Shown here in pieces: positions 8,923 to 18,720 of a DNA stretch of 48,531 nucleotides (the stretch's first letter is position 1; each line of letters opens with the position of its first letter). The notes beneath the pieces are model-generated. The model was not told where the DNA came from and did no database searches. It worked only from the letters and a program-made list of their open reading frames with translations. Source of the stretch: Gammaproteobacteria bacterium (lineage in GTDB: Bacteria > Pseudomonadota > Gammaproteobacteria > UBA6429 > Thiohalophilaceae); the NCBI GenBank assembly GCA_024275915.1, contig JAJRYG010000016.1, forward strand, positions 1 to 48,531, written 5' to 3'. Made by a program: the position numbers and the translations under genes.

Positions 8923-10788
8923 TCAGCTGCGTTGCGGGTAAAGCGGCTGGAGATCGTCGTCCGTGTTCTGTCTGCGGGCTTTTCCGACTGGCAGACCATG
9001 GCGGAATATCGCCCACAGCTCGGTACCGTTCCAGGCCGTTTCCTCACCGGCGTAGAGACTGCGATCCAGTGCTTGCAGCTGTGACTGGCCCTGTTCGAGC
9101 CGGGCGGCGAGCGCGCCAAGGCTGCGGGGAGGATCCTTTGGCCAGTGGGCGTGGCCGAGGATCAGCAGGGCACGGGCGGCAGCATGGCGGTCGTTTTCTT
9201 CACAGGCCTTTTTCAGGGCCTGCAGGGCCGATTTTTCATCGGGCCGATGCGGTCTCGGGCTCTGCTGGTTCGGTTGCGGTTTTTCTCCGCTGTTTGTCAC
9301 TGTGCCGGTATGGCGGCGGGCAAGTCGCCGCCATGGCAGGATGGCCGCCAGGCTGAGCAGCAGACCCACCGCCAGCAGCAGCCACGGCCAGTGGGCAAGG
9401 AGATTTTGCTTCCATGTTGCAGGCCTGTCCGTCCTTGCCGGCGTTGCCGTTGTCTTGCCGGAGGTTTGAGGCTGGGGGCTGACGACCGGAGGTGTTGCCC
9501 CACTGCCGGCGGCACCGGGCTGTATATGGAACTGCCAGGCGGGCAGGGTGCTGCTGTCTGCCCGGTTGGTGCGGGTGTTCCACCAGTCCAGATGAATGGC
9601 CGGGATGTCCAGTGTGCCTTCACGGTCGGCAATGTAGGTCAGGGTCTGGCGGCGAATGCCATAGATGGTCTTGCCATCGGTGCGGCTTTCATGACTGGGG
9701 GTTTCCGGGTAGAGCCGGGCATTGTCGGGGGCTTCGATGGTCAGTTCGGGGATCTGCGAGCCGGCCAAGCCCTGAGTCTGGATGGTAATGGTACGGGTCA
9801 CGGGTTCACCGACCTTGAACTCAGGGGGCTGTTCGGTCCAGCTGTCGGTGAGGGTCACGGCTTGTGCAGGCAGCCAGTTGTTGCCGGCAGCGGCCGGGCG
9901 GGGTTTGACATCGATATCAATGGCGCGGCTGCGGGCGGCAACGGGTTTGCCAGGATTGCCGAAGGGGCTGGCGAAGAAATCATCATCGAGCAGGCGGTTA
10001 CGGAAGAAGGGATCGTTGGCAAACGGGCTGTCTTGCAGGAACTGCTCCATCATGCTGCGTGGCCGGTTGCGTGAGCGCGGCGTATCGGCCGCAATACGGC
10101 CACGGAAAGTAGCCGGTGGAATATGCAGGGCGCCGCTCTTTTCCGGTGAAATCACATAGTGACGCTCGATGACATTGTAAGGCCGGCCATCGACGGTGGT
10201 GTGGTATCGCCGATCTTCACCGAGCTGTTCGACCACGGCATTTTCCGGCTCCGGGGCATTCAGTTCACCTTTCTGCAGACGGGCATCATAGTAGAGGCGT
10301 ACGGTATAGGGGATCTGCTGCTGCACATAGATGGGCTTGTCCACTGCCTGGACCTCGGCCTGGACGAACACCGGCTGGCCAGCCTGGCTGATGGCCTGTT
10401 CGGGCACTTCGGTGACCTTCAGGCGCAAGGGGACAGTCCGTTCGGTTCCGACCGCGATGGGTGGAACGATCAGCTCGCCGCGGTGGCGAGGTTGCAGCTG
10501 CACATGCCAGCGGGTCTTGTTGGAGACTTGGCCGTTAATGATGCTCATCTGGGTACTGGTACTGGTGCCCAGTACCTCGAAGTCCTTTTCCAGTGGCGCC
10601 AGATTGGGGGCCGCATTGCGCTGGCTGCCATCGGCTTCGAGGGTCAGGGTCACGCTGTCGCCCTCGAATACCGTGTCACGGTCGAGCAGGGCGCGCACGG
10701 CAGCCTGGCCGGGGCTAGCGGCCAGCAGCATCACCAGTGCCAGCAGGACCGGGATGAGGGGGGTGTGGGCAAGCTGCCTGAATCTCAT
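8923..10788 (-). CDS. batD: BatD-like oxygen-tolerance protein
   Basis: 621 residues from ATG 10788, chosen because it opens a clean signal peptide (MRFRQLAHTPLIPVLLALVM, then LLAASPGQAAV). The periplasmic part has repeated beta domains starting ALLDRDTVFEGDSVTLTLEA and STSTQMSIINGQVSNKT, the conserved opening of BatD proteins. A low-complexity Pro/Ser stretch precedes one membrane helix (WPWLLLAVGLLLSLAAIL, about residue 490), and a cytoplasmic tail follows. It closes the moxR-DUF58-DUF4381-batA-batBC-batD operon. Bat proteins were named for aerotolerance in Bacteroides; the cellular task in proteobacteria is uncertain, and an envelope-stress or chaperone-like role with the MoxR ATPase is the usual suggestion. 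Confidence 0.85.
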   Translation of the reverse strand: MRFRQLAHTPLIPVLLALVMLLAASPGQAAVRALLDRDTVFEGDSVTLTLEADGSQRNAAPNLAPLEKDFEVLGTSTSTQMSIINGQVSNKTRWHVQLQPRHRGELIVPPIAVGTERTVPLRLKVTEVPEQAISQAGQPVFVQAEVQAVDKPIYVQQQIPYTVRLYYDARLQKGELNAPEPENAVVEQLGEDRRYHTTVDGRPYNVIERHYVISPEKSGALHIPPATFRGRIAADTPRSRNRPRSMMEQFLQDSPFANDPFFRNRLLDDDFFASPFGNPGKPVAARSRAIDIDVKPRPAAAGNNWLPAQAVTLTDSWTEQPPEFKVGEPVTRTITIQTQGLAGSQIPELTIEAPDNARLYPETPSHESRTDGKTIYGIRRQTLTYIADREGTLDIPAIHLDWWNTRTNRADSSTLPAWQFHIQPGAAGSGATPPVVSPQPQTSGKTTATPARTDRPATWKQNLLAHWPWLLLAVGLLLSLAAILPWRRLARRHTGTVTNSGEKPQPNQQSPRPHRPDEKSALQALKKACEENDRHAAARALLILGHAHWPKDPPRSLGALAARLEQGQSQLQALDRSLYAGEETAWNGTELWAIFRHGLPVGKARRQNTDDDLQPLYPQRS

Positions 10789-10807
10789 GGTCGTGTCTCC
10801 GTGTGGT

Positions 10808-12910
10808 TTACCAGGGCTGACGGCTGCCGGTGCCGTCACGTTGTGCCCGTTGTTGATACTGGTAGAGGAACTTGCGTCGCAGCAGGCCACCGGGATCGTC
10901 CGGCACCCGGCGCAGCCATTGTTCGGCGGCCATCTGTTCCTCGCTGCTCAGGGCCTCGGCGCGGTGCATGGCCGCCGTGGACTTGCGTGGCGCCCCTTCA
11001 CCCGGCTGTGCTTCCTGCCCGCGGGCGTTACGGGCCTGCTGCTGTTGCGCCTGTTCGGTCCGGGATGTGTTCCCGGTGGCTTCGTCCAGGTCCTGCTCGG
11101 CAGAGGGTTGCGGCTGCCCGGACTGTGCCTGCAGCTTGCGGGCCGCTTCGGCAAACTGATTGGTCGCGTGTTTCTGATCCTTTTGCGCGTCCTTTGGCGT
11201 GTCGCCGGCCTGTCCCGTGCGGGCTTGCCGAGGCGCGTTGTGGCCCTGTTGATCCTTTCCCGCCTGCTGCCCGGAACCCGTCTGCGGGTTCTGAGGTTCC
11301 TTGCCCGCTTGTTGCCCCTGTTTCTCGGTCCTTGTCCCTTGTCCCGTGTTCCTGTCCTGTTGCTCGTTGCCGGCCTGTTGTCCCTGTGTCCCGCCATTGG
11401 CGGCCTGCTGCTGATCCTTGCCAGGCTGGCCCTGATTGCCTTGCTTCTGCTGTTCCTTGCCAGAGGAGTTCTGCTGCCCCTGCTGTTTTCCATCAGACTG
11501 TGGCTGCCCGTTGGAGGCCTGTTGCCTGTCTTTTTTCTCCGCATCCCTTTTCTTCAGCAGGGCTTCCACCGCCTGCTTGTTGGCCATGGCATCCTGCATG
11601 TGCGGTGCAGCCTTCAGGGCCGCCTCGTAGGCTGCGATGGCCTCCTTGTAACGGCCCAGCCGGGCCAGGGCATTGCCCCGGTTGTAGTCGGCCACGGGGC
11701 CGCAGCTGCGGGAAAAGGCTTCCAGGGCCTGTTCGTAGTTGCCCTGTTTGTATTCGGCGCTGCCCTTGAGCAGCGGGTCTTCGGCCAGGGCACTGGCGCG
11801 GGCGTAGTCCTTTTGTTGCAGGGCCTGGTGGGCCTGCTGCTCCGGGCGTTGCCACAGATCCGACCAGTCGGCGGCTATGACCGGCTCGGGCGGCACGCCG
11901 AGGCCAGCGACCAGCACCAGGCCCAGCAGCCAGCCGCGGCGGAAGGCCAGGGCGGCCAGGGGCAGCAGCAGGAGGACCAGCCAGGGGCCACGGGATTGCC
12001 AGTCCTGGCCATGCAGGTCAGCGCTCACGGGGCTGGCACTGTCGGAGGCGCTGCTGTCGAGCAGTGCGGTGAGGTCGGCATCTCCGTTGCCCAGGCGCCG
12101 GTAGCGGCCGCCACCGGCCTCGGCCACGGCGCGCAGGGCATCTTCCTGCAGTCCGGGCACGACGAGCCGACCCTTGCTGTCGCGCAGCAAGACTCCGCGG
12201 GTATCGGTCAGGGGCTCGGCCTGCGCCGTGCCCACCCCCAGCACCGAGATCCGGTAGCCTTGCCGGTGCAGTTTCCTGGCCACATCGATGGCCCTGTCGT
12301 CGGCCACGCCGTCGGCCAGCAGCAGGATCTGGCCCCGGGCCAGGCCGGCCTGGCGAAGCAGTTGACCGGCCCTGGCCAGGCCCAGGTCGACGCGGCTGCC
12401 CTGCACGGGCATGAGGCCGGGCTCCAGGGAGCGGAGCAGGGCGCGAATGGTGTCCACGTCGCGGGTCAGGGGTGTGACGGTGAAGGCATCACCGGCGAAG
12501 ACTACCAGTCCGGTTTGGCCTTCCTCGTTGCGGGCGAGAATGTCCTCGATCTTGAAGCGGGCCCGGGCCAGCCGTGTGGGCTTGAGATCCCGATCCAGCA
12601 TGGACGTGGACAGATCCAGCACCAGTACCCGGGCAGTGGGCGTCTGGAACAGGGGGCGGGGCTGTTTTTCCCACACCGGATTGGCCAGTGCCACGGTGGC
12701 GATCAGCCAGCCGCTGGCCAGCAGCCAGAGCCAGGCGCGGTTGCCGGTGCGGCCCTGGCCACTGAGCAGCAGGGGTTGCAGGCGGGCGTCGATGAGCCGC
12801 AACCAGGGGTTGTCGCTTTGGCCGGCATGGCGCAACCGCCGCAGCAGCAGGCCCAGCGGGATCAGGGCCAGCAGCCACAGGGGCTGGAGAAAATGAAACT
12901 GATCAGGCAT
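10808..12910 (-). CDS. batB: BatB-BatC fusion: VWA domain plus TPR and Gln-rich tail
   Basis: 700 residues from ATG 12910, which overlaps batA by eight bases; a longer open frame upstream is antisense-like noise. Residues 1-75 carry two hydrophobic segments. A von Willebrand A domain follows with a complete MIDAS (DLSTSM, then TGLVVFAGDAFTVTPLT and LLADGVADD). A second pair of membrane helices (PWLVLLLLPLAALAF, GWLLGLVLVAGLG) leads to TPR repeats (SAEYKQGNYEQALEAF, DYNRGNALARLGRYKEAI). The last 230 residues are dominated by Gln, Gly, Asn and Lys, typical of BatC-type tails, and end in a folded motif (AAEQWLRRVPDDPGGLLRRK). BatB and BatC are separate genes in Bacteroides and fused in many proteobacteria. 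Confidence 0.85.
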   Translation of the reverse strand: MPDQFHFLQPLWLLALIPLGLLLRRLRHAGQSDNPWLRLIDARLQPLLLSGQGRTGNRAWLWLLASGWLIATVALANPVWEKQPRPLFQTPTARVLVLDLSTSMLDRDLKPTRLARARFKIEDILARNEEGQTGLVVFAGDAFTVTPLTRDVDTIRALLRSLEPGLMPVQGSRVDLGLARAGQLLRQAGLARGQILLLADGVADDRAIDVARKLHRQGYRISVLGVGTAQAEPLTDTRGVLLRDSKGRLVVPGLQEDALRAVAEAGGGRYRRLGNGDADLTALLDSSASDSASPVSADLHGQDWQSRGPWLVLLLLPLAALAFRRGWLLGLVLVAGLGVPPEPVIAADWSDLWQRPEQQAHQALQQKDYARASALAEDPLLKGSAEYKQGNYEQALEAFSRSCGPVADYNRGNALARLGRYKEAIAAYEAALKAAPHMQDAMANKQAVEALLKKRDAEKKDRQQASNGQPQSDGKQQGQQNSSGKEQQKQGNQGQPGKDQQQAANGGTQGQQAGNEQQDRNTGQGTRTEKQGQQAGKEPQNPQTGSGQQAGKDQQGHNAPRQARTGQAGDTPKDAQKDQKHATNQFAEAARKLQAQSGQPQPSAEQDLDEATGNTSRTEQAQQQQARNARGQEAQPGEGAPRKSTAAMHRAEALSSEEQMAAEQWLRRVPDDPGGLLRRKFLYQYQQRAQRDGTGSRQPW

Positions 12911-13952
12911 GACGGGCCTCCGTGGTGCGGGCGGGTTGGGGTCTCGGGTGCTTGCGCCGAACCGGGGCGAAGAGGCCGGCAAAGACGCTGGCAAGGGCCA
13001 TGAGCACACTGAGCAACAGGGCAGCGGCCAGCGGCCAGGCATAAAGCTCATCCACCGGCCGCCAGGTCTGCTCATCTTCGGACAGGGGTTCGATCTCGTC
13101 CAGCAGGGCGTAGATGTTTGCCAGCTCGCTGGCATCCCGGGCCCGGAAGTAACGGCCGCCGGTCTTTTCGGCAATGGCTCGCAGGCTGACCTCGTCCAGG
13201 TCCCCGGCGGCGACACGGCGCAGGCCGAAGGGGGTCTGTACCTGCATCTCGCCGCTGCCGATGCCGATGGTGTAGATACGCACGTCCTCGCGGGCGGCTA
13301 GGTCGGCGGCCTTGAGCGGGTCCACGTTGCCGGCGGTGTTGGCGCCGTCGGTAAGCAGGATCAGCACCCGGTTCTTGGCCGGCTCCTTGCGCAGGCGCTT
13401 GATGGCGAGGCCAATGGCGTCACCGATGGCAGTCTGCTTGCCGGCCAGGCCAATCTGGGCTTCATCGAGCAGGATGCGCACGGTGCGTCGGTCGAAGGTC
13501 AGCGGTGCCTGCAGGTAGGCATCGTCACCGAACAGGATGAGACCGATACGGTCACCCTTGCGTTTTTCGATGAATTCACCGGCGACCACCTTGACGGCAG
13601 TGAGGCGGCTGACCCGGCGGCCATCGATGACCATGTCCTCGTTCTGCATGGAGCCGGAGATGTCCACCGCCAGCAGCAGACTGCGGCCGCTGACCGGCAT
13701 GTGGACGGACTCGCCGATGAGCTGGGGCCGGGCGGCGGCGGTGACCAGCAGCAGCCAGGCCAGACTGGCCAGCAGCAGGTGCCAGCGCTTGCGCGGGCCA
13801 CGGTCGATGGCCTGCAGGTTGCCCTGCAGAGCCTGGTAGAAAGGAAAGCGCAGGCTGGCCGGTGTGCTGGCCGCGGCGCGGGGCAGCAACAGGGCCAGCA
13901 GCGGCAGGGGCAGGGCGGCAAACAGCCAGGGCCAGGCAAATTCGATAGTCAT
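12903..13952 (-). CDS. batA: BatA-like VWA-domain membrane protein
   Basis: 349 residues. An N-terminal hydrophobic segment (FAWPWLFAALPLPLLALLLP) and a second helix (LLASLAWLLLVTAAARP) are followed by a VWA domain with the metal-ion-dependent adhesion site DISGSM (about residue 96), then GLILFGDDAYLQAPLTFD and VLILLTDGANTAGNVDP. A C-terminal membrane helix (WPLAAALLLSVLMALASVFA) anchors it. Predicted to face one side of the inner membrane and work with the MoxR ATPase encoded upstream. It overlaps DUF4381 upstream by four bases and batB downstream by eight, so the operon is tightly coupled. Confidence 0.88.
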   Translation of the reverse strand: MTIEFAWPWLFAALPLPLLALLLPRAAASTPASLRFPFYQALQGNLQAIDRGPRKRWHLLLASLAWLLLVTAAARPQLIGESVHMPVSGRSLLLAVDISGSMQNEDMVIDGRRVSRLTAVKVVAGEFIEKRKGDRIGLILFGDDAYLQAPLTFDRRTVRILLDEAQIGLAGKQTAIGDAIGLAIKRLRKEPAKNRVLILLTDGANTAGNVDPLKAADLAAREDVRIYTIGIGSGEMQVQTPFGLRRVAAGDLDEVSLRAIAEKTGGRYFRARDASELANIYALLDEIEPLSEDEQTWRPVDELYAWPLAAALLLSVLMALASVFAGLFAPVRRKHPRPQPARTTEARHA

Positions 13953-14440
13953 TTCAGGGTGTCCGTATTCTTTTTTACCCAGTCGCGCAGCAGCTCTGCC
14001 AGTGCCTGGCTGTCGGGCGCCTCGGGCAGGCTGGGCTGGTAGGGGCCGTTGGCCAGTACCTGGCCGGGGCCGTGGCAGAAGCGGCCTTCACCGCCGGATT
14101 CGTCCAGAAAGTGCAGCCAGTCTTCACCGGTGAGGGCGGCCACTTTGTGGCGCGGATAGCGCATCAGGGCCAGACGGCGCAGCAGGAGGGAGAGGCGGGC
14201 GATGCCCTGCGGGGTCATCAGACCATCGGGCTGTTGCTCCAGATCCGCCAGCATCTGCAGGATGTGTCGGCGTTGGCGATGCAGACGCATGCGTTGCCAG
14301 AGCAGACGCAGGGCCCAGATCAGCAGCACCAGCAGCACGGCGGCCAGCAGCCACCAGCCGGGGGCCGGGGGCCAGAAGCCGGGATCCGGCGGCAGGTGGA
14401 TGTCGCGCAGTTGCAGGGCGTTCTGGCTGGCGGGGTTCAT
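13949..14440 (-). CDS. DUF4381 membrane protein
   Basis: 163 residues with the typical features of DUF4381 proteins in MoxR/bat operons. An N-terminal motif (LRDIHLPPDPGFWPPAPGWW) leads straight into one membrane helix (LLAAVLLVLLIWALRLLWQR). A basic, helical cytoplasmic part follows with ARLSLLLRRLALMRYPR and LTGEDWLHFLDE. Overlaps DUF58 upstream (ATGA) and batA downstream by four bases. No enzymatic residues are evident; a scaffold between DUF58 and Bat proteins is a guess from order. Confidence 0.82.
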   Translation of the reverse strand: MNPASQNALQLRDIHLPPDPGFWPPAPGWWLLAAVLLVLLIWALRLLWQRMRLHRQRRHILQMLADLEQQPDGLMTPQGIARLSLLLRRLALMRYPRHKVAALTGEDWLHFLDESGGEGRFCHGPGQVLANGPYQPSLPEAPDSQALAELLRDWVKKNTDTLK

Positions 14441-15465
14441 GCCGCGGCCTCCTGTTTGAACACCGGGCGGGGCCGGGCCGGGCTGACGCCCTGCTGCAGC
14501 ACCCGACTGACGTCGTCGGTGGTGGCCAGTGACAGCAGGGCGATGGCCTGGCTGCGCATCAGCTCACGCACCGCCTGGTGATGTTGTTCGAAGTAGCTGG
14601 CATAGGCCTGACGCACCGGTGCCGAGCGGGTGTCGAGAATACCCTGCTGCTGGCCATCGGTGACGCCATAGCGTCCCGGCGGGGGCGGGGCCAGTTCCAG
14701 CGGGTCCACCACCTGGATGGCGACCACGTCGTTGTGCTGGCGCAGGCGCATCAGGTGGTGAGCGGTGTCCCGGTCGATGCCGTAGAAATCGCTGATGAGG
14801 AAGATCAGGCTGCCGGGGCGGCTGACCCGGCGCAGTCGTGCCAGGGCGCCATTGAAACCCTCGGGATGGGGAGGATGCGCCAGGTTTTCCAGTGGATCAC
14901 CCTGGGCCACCAGCTGGCGGATCAGGCGCAGTACGCCATGACGCCCGCCGCGGGGTGGCAGTTCGTGGTGCTCACCATTGAACAGCAGGGCCCCGATGCG
15001 ATCCCCCTGGCTGGTGGCGGCCCAGCCGATGAGGGCGGCGGCGCGGGAGGCCACCACTGACTTGAGGGCGCCGCGGCTGGCGAAGCACATGGTGGGACCG
15101 AGATCCACGCACACCACCACCGGGCGTTCCCGTTCTTCCTGGTAGAGCTTGGTATGGGGTCGGCCGGTGCGGGCAGTGACACGCCAGTCCATGCTGCGAA
15201 TGTCGTCGCCGGGCTGGTAGGTACGGGATTCCTGGTAGTCCATGCCGCGGCCGCGAAAGCGTGAACCGTGACTGCCAGCCAGCTGGGCGCGGGCCAGCTG
15301 GCGAATGCCCAGATCCAGCTTGCGAGCCGACTGGCGCAAGGCAATGAGCTCGTCGCTGCTGACCCGGGTTGCCGGGTTGAGTACGGTCTTGCCGGCCGCT
15401 GTGGTGTCCCTCGTGTCAGTACGGGGCGCGGTATGCCGGGATGCAAAGGGCCAGGGCAGTTTCAT
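14437..15465 (-). CDS. DUF58 protein (VWA-like), MoxR partner
   Basis: 342 residues, soluble. The central DUF58 signature is present: GSRFRGRGMDYQESRTYQPG followed by DDIRSMDWRVTART and VVVCVDLGPTM, the degenerate VWA strand. LIFLISDFYGID and VAIQVVDPLELAPPPPG complete the fold. DUF58 proteins almost always follow moxR, as here with an adjacent start and a one-base gap. They are thought to be MoxR clients or recruiters, but the reaction is not known. It begins at ATG 15465. Confidence 0.88.
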   Translation of the reverse strand: MKLPWPFASRHTAPRTDTRDTTAAGKTVLNPATRVSSDELIALRQSARKLDLGIRQLARAQLAGSHGSRFRGRGMDYQESRTYQPGDDIRSMDWRVTARTGRPHTKLYQEERERPVVVCVDLGPTMCFASRGALKSVVASRAAALIGWAATSQGDRIGALLFNGEHHELPPRGGRHGVLRLIRQLVAQGDPLENLAHPPHPEGFNGALARLRRVSRPGSLIFLISDFYGIDRDTAHHLMRLRQHNDVVAIQVVDPLELAPPPPGRYGVTDGQQQGILDTRSAPVRQAYASYFEQHHQAVRELMRSQAIALLSLATTDDVSRVLQQGVSPARPRPVFKQEAAA

Positions 15466-15466
15466 C

Positions 15467-16477
<1,011 letters not shown>

Positions 16478-16499
16478 GGTTACTGACTCCTTGTTGTGT

Positions 16500-17138
16500 T
16501 TATCCGGCCGGATTTTCATCCACGGCATCGACAATGATGCTGTCGTGGATCAGGCCGGCCTGGGCATCGGCAAGGGCTTCACCGGCCTGCCGGGTTTTTT
16601 GGGCGGAAAGGTATTTGAGGGCAGATTCGACTTTTGCAAGGGTGGCACTCACCGGCAGGTCGACAAAACTGTACTGCAGTTCGATGCCCACGGTCTTGAG
16701 TTTCTCGACGACCGACTGATGTCTGCCCTGCACCATGTCCAGGTGTACGTGTTCCAGTTTCTGCCGCAGCTGATCGGTGATTTCCACATCCTTTTTTATA
16801 CCCAGCTGGGAATAGACAGGCAGCAGATCGGAGGGTTTGTCCTGTTTGCCGGTGGAGAGGCGGGATTCAACCTGTTTCAGCAGATCTCTGGCCTGTTCCA
16901 GGTAGTGACGTGTCTCGTCAGTGTGCTGGTCGGAAAGCAGCTTGCCGGCGGCAACGATGTAGGACAGGGCCTCGCGGCCGCTTTGCGCCAGGCTGTCGGC
17001 CTGTCGGATTTGCTGTTCGACAACCCCGCTTGCAGGGTTGCTGGTGGATGCTGATGAGGCCAGCACGCTGCCCGCGCCCAGGGCCAGACCGGTTGCCAGC
17101 AGCAGGGCCCTGGTGGATGTTTTCAGTGTATCGTTCAT
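16500..17138 (-). CDS. YfdX-family periplasmic protein
   Basis: 212 residues from ATG 17138 (GAGGA site). It begins with a signal peptide (STRALLLATGLALGAGSVLA). The mature part is almost all helical: a heptad-like region (VVEQQIRQADSLAQSGREAL, HYLEQARDLLKQVESRL) and the family's C-terminal motif (VDLPVSATLAKVESALKYL then DAQAGLIHDSIIVD). YfdX of E. coli is induced by the EvgAS two-component system and its role is unknown, with chaperone and stress links. Here it precedes moxR by 22 bases, and the gene beyond its promoter is a histidine kinase, so two-component control again looks likely. Confidence 0.8.
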   Translation of the reverse strand: MNDTLKTSTRALLLATGLALGAGSVLASSASTSNPASGVVEQQIRQADSLAQSGREALSYIVAAGKLLSDQHTDETRHYLEQARDLLKQVESRLSTGKQDKPSDLLPVYSQLGIKKDVEITDQLRQKLEHVHLDMVQGRHQSVVEKLKTVGIELQYSFVDLPVSATLAKVESALKYLSAQKTRQAGEALADAQAGLIHDSIIVDAVDENPAG

Positions 17139-17258
17139 GGGCTGTTCCTCATGTTCAGTTGAAAATCCCGTTCGGATTTTCTTGTGCAGGGTCGACATGG
17201 CAATGGCGATCCTGGAGGCAACTGTAACGGATGGGGATTTAACAGGAGGTGGAGGAGA

Positions 17259-17276
17259 AATTAAGAAAAATTAATC
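17259..17276 (-). promoter_or_regulatory. Putative OmpR-family operator upstream of yfdX
   Basis: On the minus strand it reads GATTAATTTTTCTTAATT: two TTAAT half-sites whose starts are 10 bp apart, the spacing used by OmpR/PhoB and especially PmrA/QseB-type regulators. It lies about 120 bases before the yfdX-like start. The same arrangement occurs 105 bases before the response-regulator start (19509-19526), which supports shared control. The site is predicted, not measured. Confidence 0.5.
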
Positions 17277-17301
17277 TTTGCATGGGTGCGTGCAGGCGGA
17301 T

Positions 17302-18711
17302 TCAGGACTTCGAAAGTGCCGAAGTCGTTTCTGTGCGAGGCTGGCTCAGGGGGAATTCACAGAGCACCTTCAGTCCTGGCTGATTGTCTTCCAGCACCAG
17401 GCTCATGTGATGGATTTTTGCAACCGCCTCGACCAGGCTCAGGCCCAGCCCGCTGCCCGGCGTGGTGCGACTTTTCTCCAGCCGGTAAAAGCGCTGGAAC
17501 ACCTGCTGGCGTTCGGTATCGGGGATCCCGGGGCCGGTATCGGCAATGGTCAGCAGACCGGTGACACCCCGTGCCTCCAGACCGAGCCGGATATGGCCCT
17601 CGGGCGGGGTGTACTTGATGGCATTGTCCAGCAGGTTGGCCATGGCCTGGAACAACAGGTCACGGTCTCCCTGCATGTGTACGCCGGCATCGGCCAGCAG
17701 CTCCAGCGACTGGCCTTTTTGTTCAGCCAGCGGCTCGTAGAGTTCGACCACATCGTGCAGCAGGGCGCTCATGTCGACATCACAGAAGGCCTCGCTGCGC
17801 TGCCGGGTTTCGATGCGGGCGATGCGCAGCAGGGCATTGAAGGTTTTCAGCAGGCCGTCGGCATCACTGATGGCCTGTTCGACCAGGGTGGGATCCTGGG
17901 CATGGTTTTCCTGCTCGGCACGCAACAGTTCGAGGCGGTTGCGCAGCCGCGCCAGCGGGGTACGCAGATCGTGGGCGATGCTGTCAGAGACACGACGCAC
18001 TCCTTCCATCAGCTCCTCGATACGATCCAGCATGGCATTGAGGTTTTCGGCCAGGGCATCGAATTCATCGCCACTGTGTTGCAGGGGGATGCGGCGGGAC
18101 AGATCGCCGTCGATGATCTCGCGGCTGGTGGTGTTGATGGCTTCAAGGCGTTTCATTACCCGGCGGCTGAGGACCACGCCTCCTACCCCTCCGAGCAGCA
18201 GGGTGATGACAAACCCCAGGATCAGGGTGCGGACGATGCGTCGCTGGGTTTCTTCCAGCTCGTAGATGTCGCGGCCGACCAGCAGATGAAACCCGCCGCT
18301 GAGGGTGAAGCTGCGAGCCCGGGCCAGGTGGATTTCATCCTTGTCGTGGCCGGCATTTTCCAGACGGAAATTCAGCCAGCCTTCCTCGTCGGGTGGCACA
18401 CTTGGCCAGCGATTGAGGTTGCCGGCGATGGGGGTGTTGATGGCCGTGGTCAGCAGATAGATGGAAGAACCGATGGGTTTGCGAGACAGCCGTTCGTTGA
18501 TGACGTCGATGAGACCGGCCAGGCCGTCAATATCATAACGCTCGGCCAGACCGGTGATCTCGGCGGCGATGGTGGCATCGGCCTGGCGGGACATGGTGGC
18601 GGCGGTCGACCAGTAGATGAAGCCCAGCAGCAACAGTACCGAAGCACCGAACAGCACCATGTAGGTAAAGGCAAGACGAAAACCAAAGCTGCGCAGCAGA
18701 CGGTGTTGCAT
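17302..18711 (-). CDS. Two-component sensor histidine kinase
   Basis: 469 residues. Membrane helix one (FGFRLAFTYMVLFGASVLLL, about 9-33), a periplasmic domain to about 155, and helix two (LILGFVITLLLGGVGGVVL) lead into a HAMP domain (RLEAINTTSREIIDGDLSRR). The H-box is VSDSIAHDLRTPLARLRNRL, with the phosphorylated His in AHDLRTPL. ATPase motifs follow: N box LLDNAIKYTPPEGH, G1 DTGPGIPD, F box VFQRFYRLEKSRT and G2 GSGLGLSLV. The signal sensed is not evident; the periplasmic part lacks recognisable motifs. It is encoded nine bases after the response regulator, which it should phosphorylate. Confidence 0.92.
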   Translation of the reverse strand: MQHRLLRSFGFRLAFTYMVLFGASVLLLLGFIYWSTAATMSRQADATIAAEITGLAERYDIDGLAGLIDVINERLSRKPIGSSIYLLTTAINTPIAGNLNRWPSVPPDEEGWLNFRLENAGHDKDEIHLARARSFTLSGGFHLLVGRDIYELEETQRRIVRTLILGFVITLLLGGVGGVVLSRRVMKRLEAINTTSREIIDGDLSRRIPLQHSGDEFDALAENLNAMLDRIEELMEGVRRVSDSIAHDLRTPLARLRNRLELLRAEQENHAQDPTLVEQAISDADGLLKTFNALLRIARIETRQRSEAFCDVDMSALLHDVVELYEPLAEQKGQSLELLADAGVHMQGDRDLLFQAMANLLDNAIKYTPPEGHIRLGLEARGVTGLLTIADTGPGIPDTERQQVFQRFYRLEKSRTTPGSGLGLSLVEAVAKIHHMSLVLEDNQPGLKVLCEFPLSQPRTETTSALSKS

Positions 18712-18720
18712 GATCAGGGC

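Noticed and set aside
10331-13003. 890-codon open frame on the plus strand
   Set aside because: It is antisense to the batB-batC fusion, has no ribosome binding site and its composition (Leu/Gly/Gln runs) mirrors the Gln-rich coding strand.
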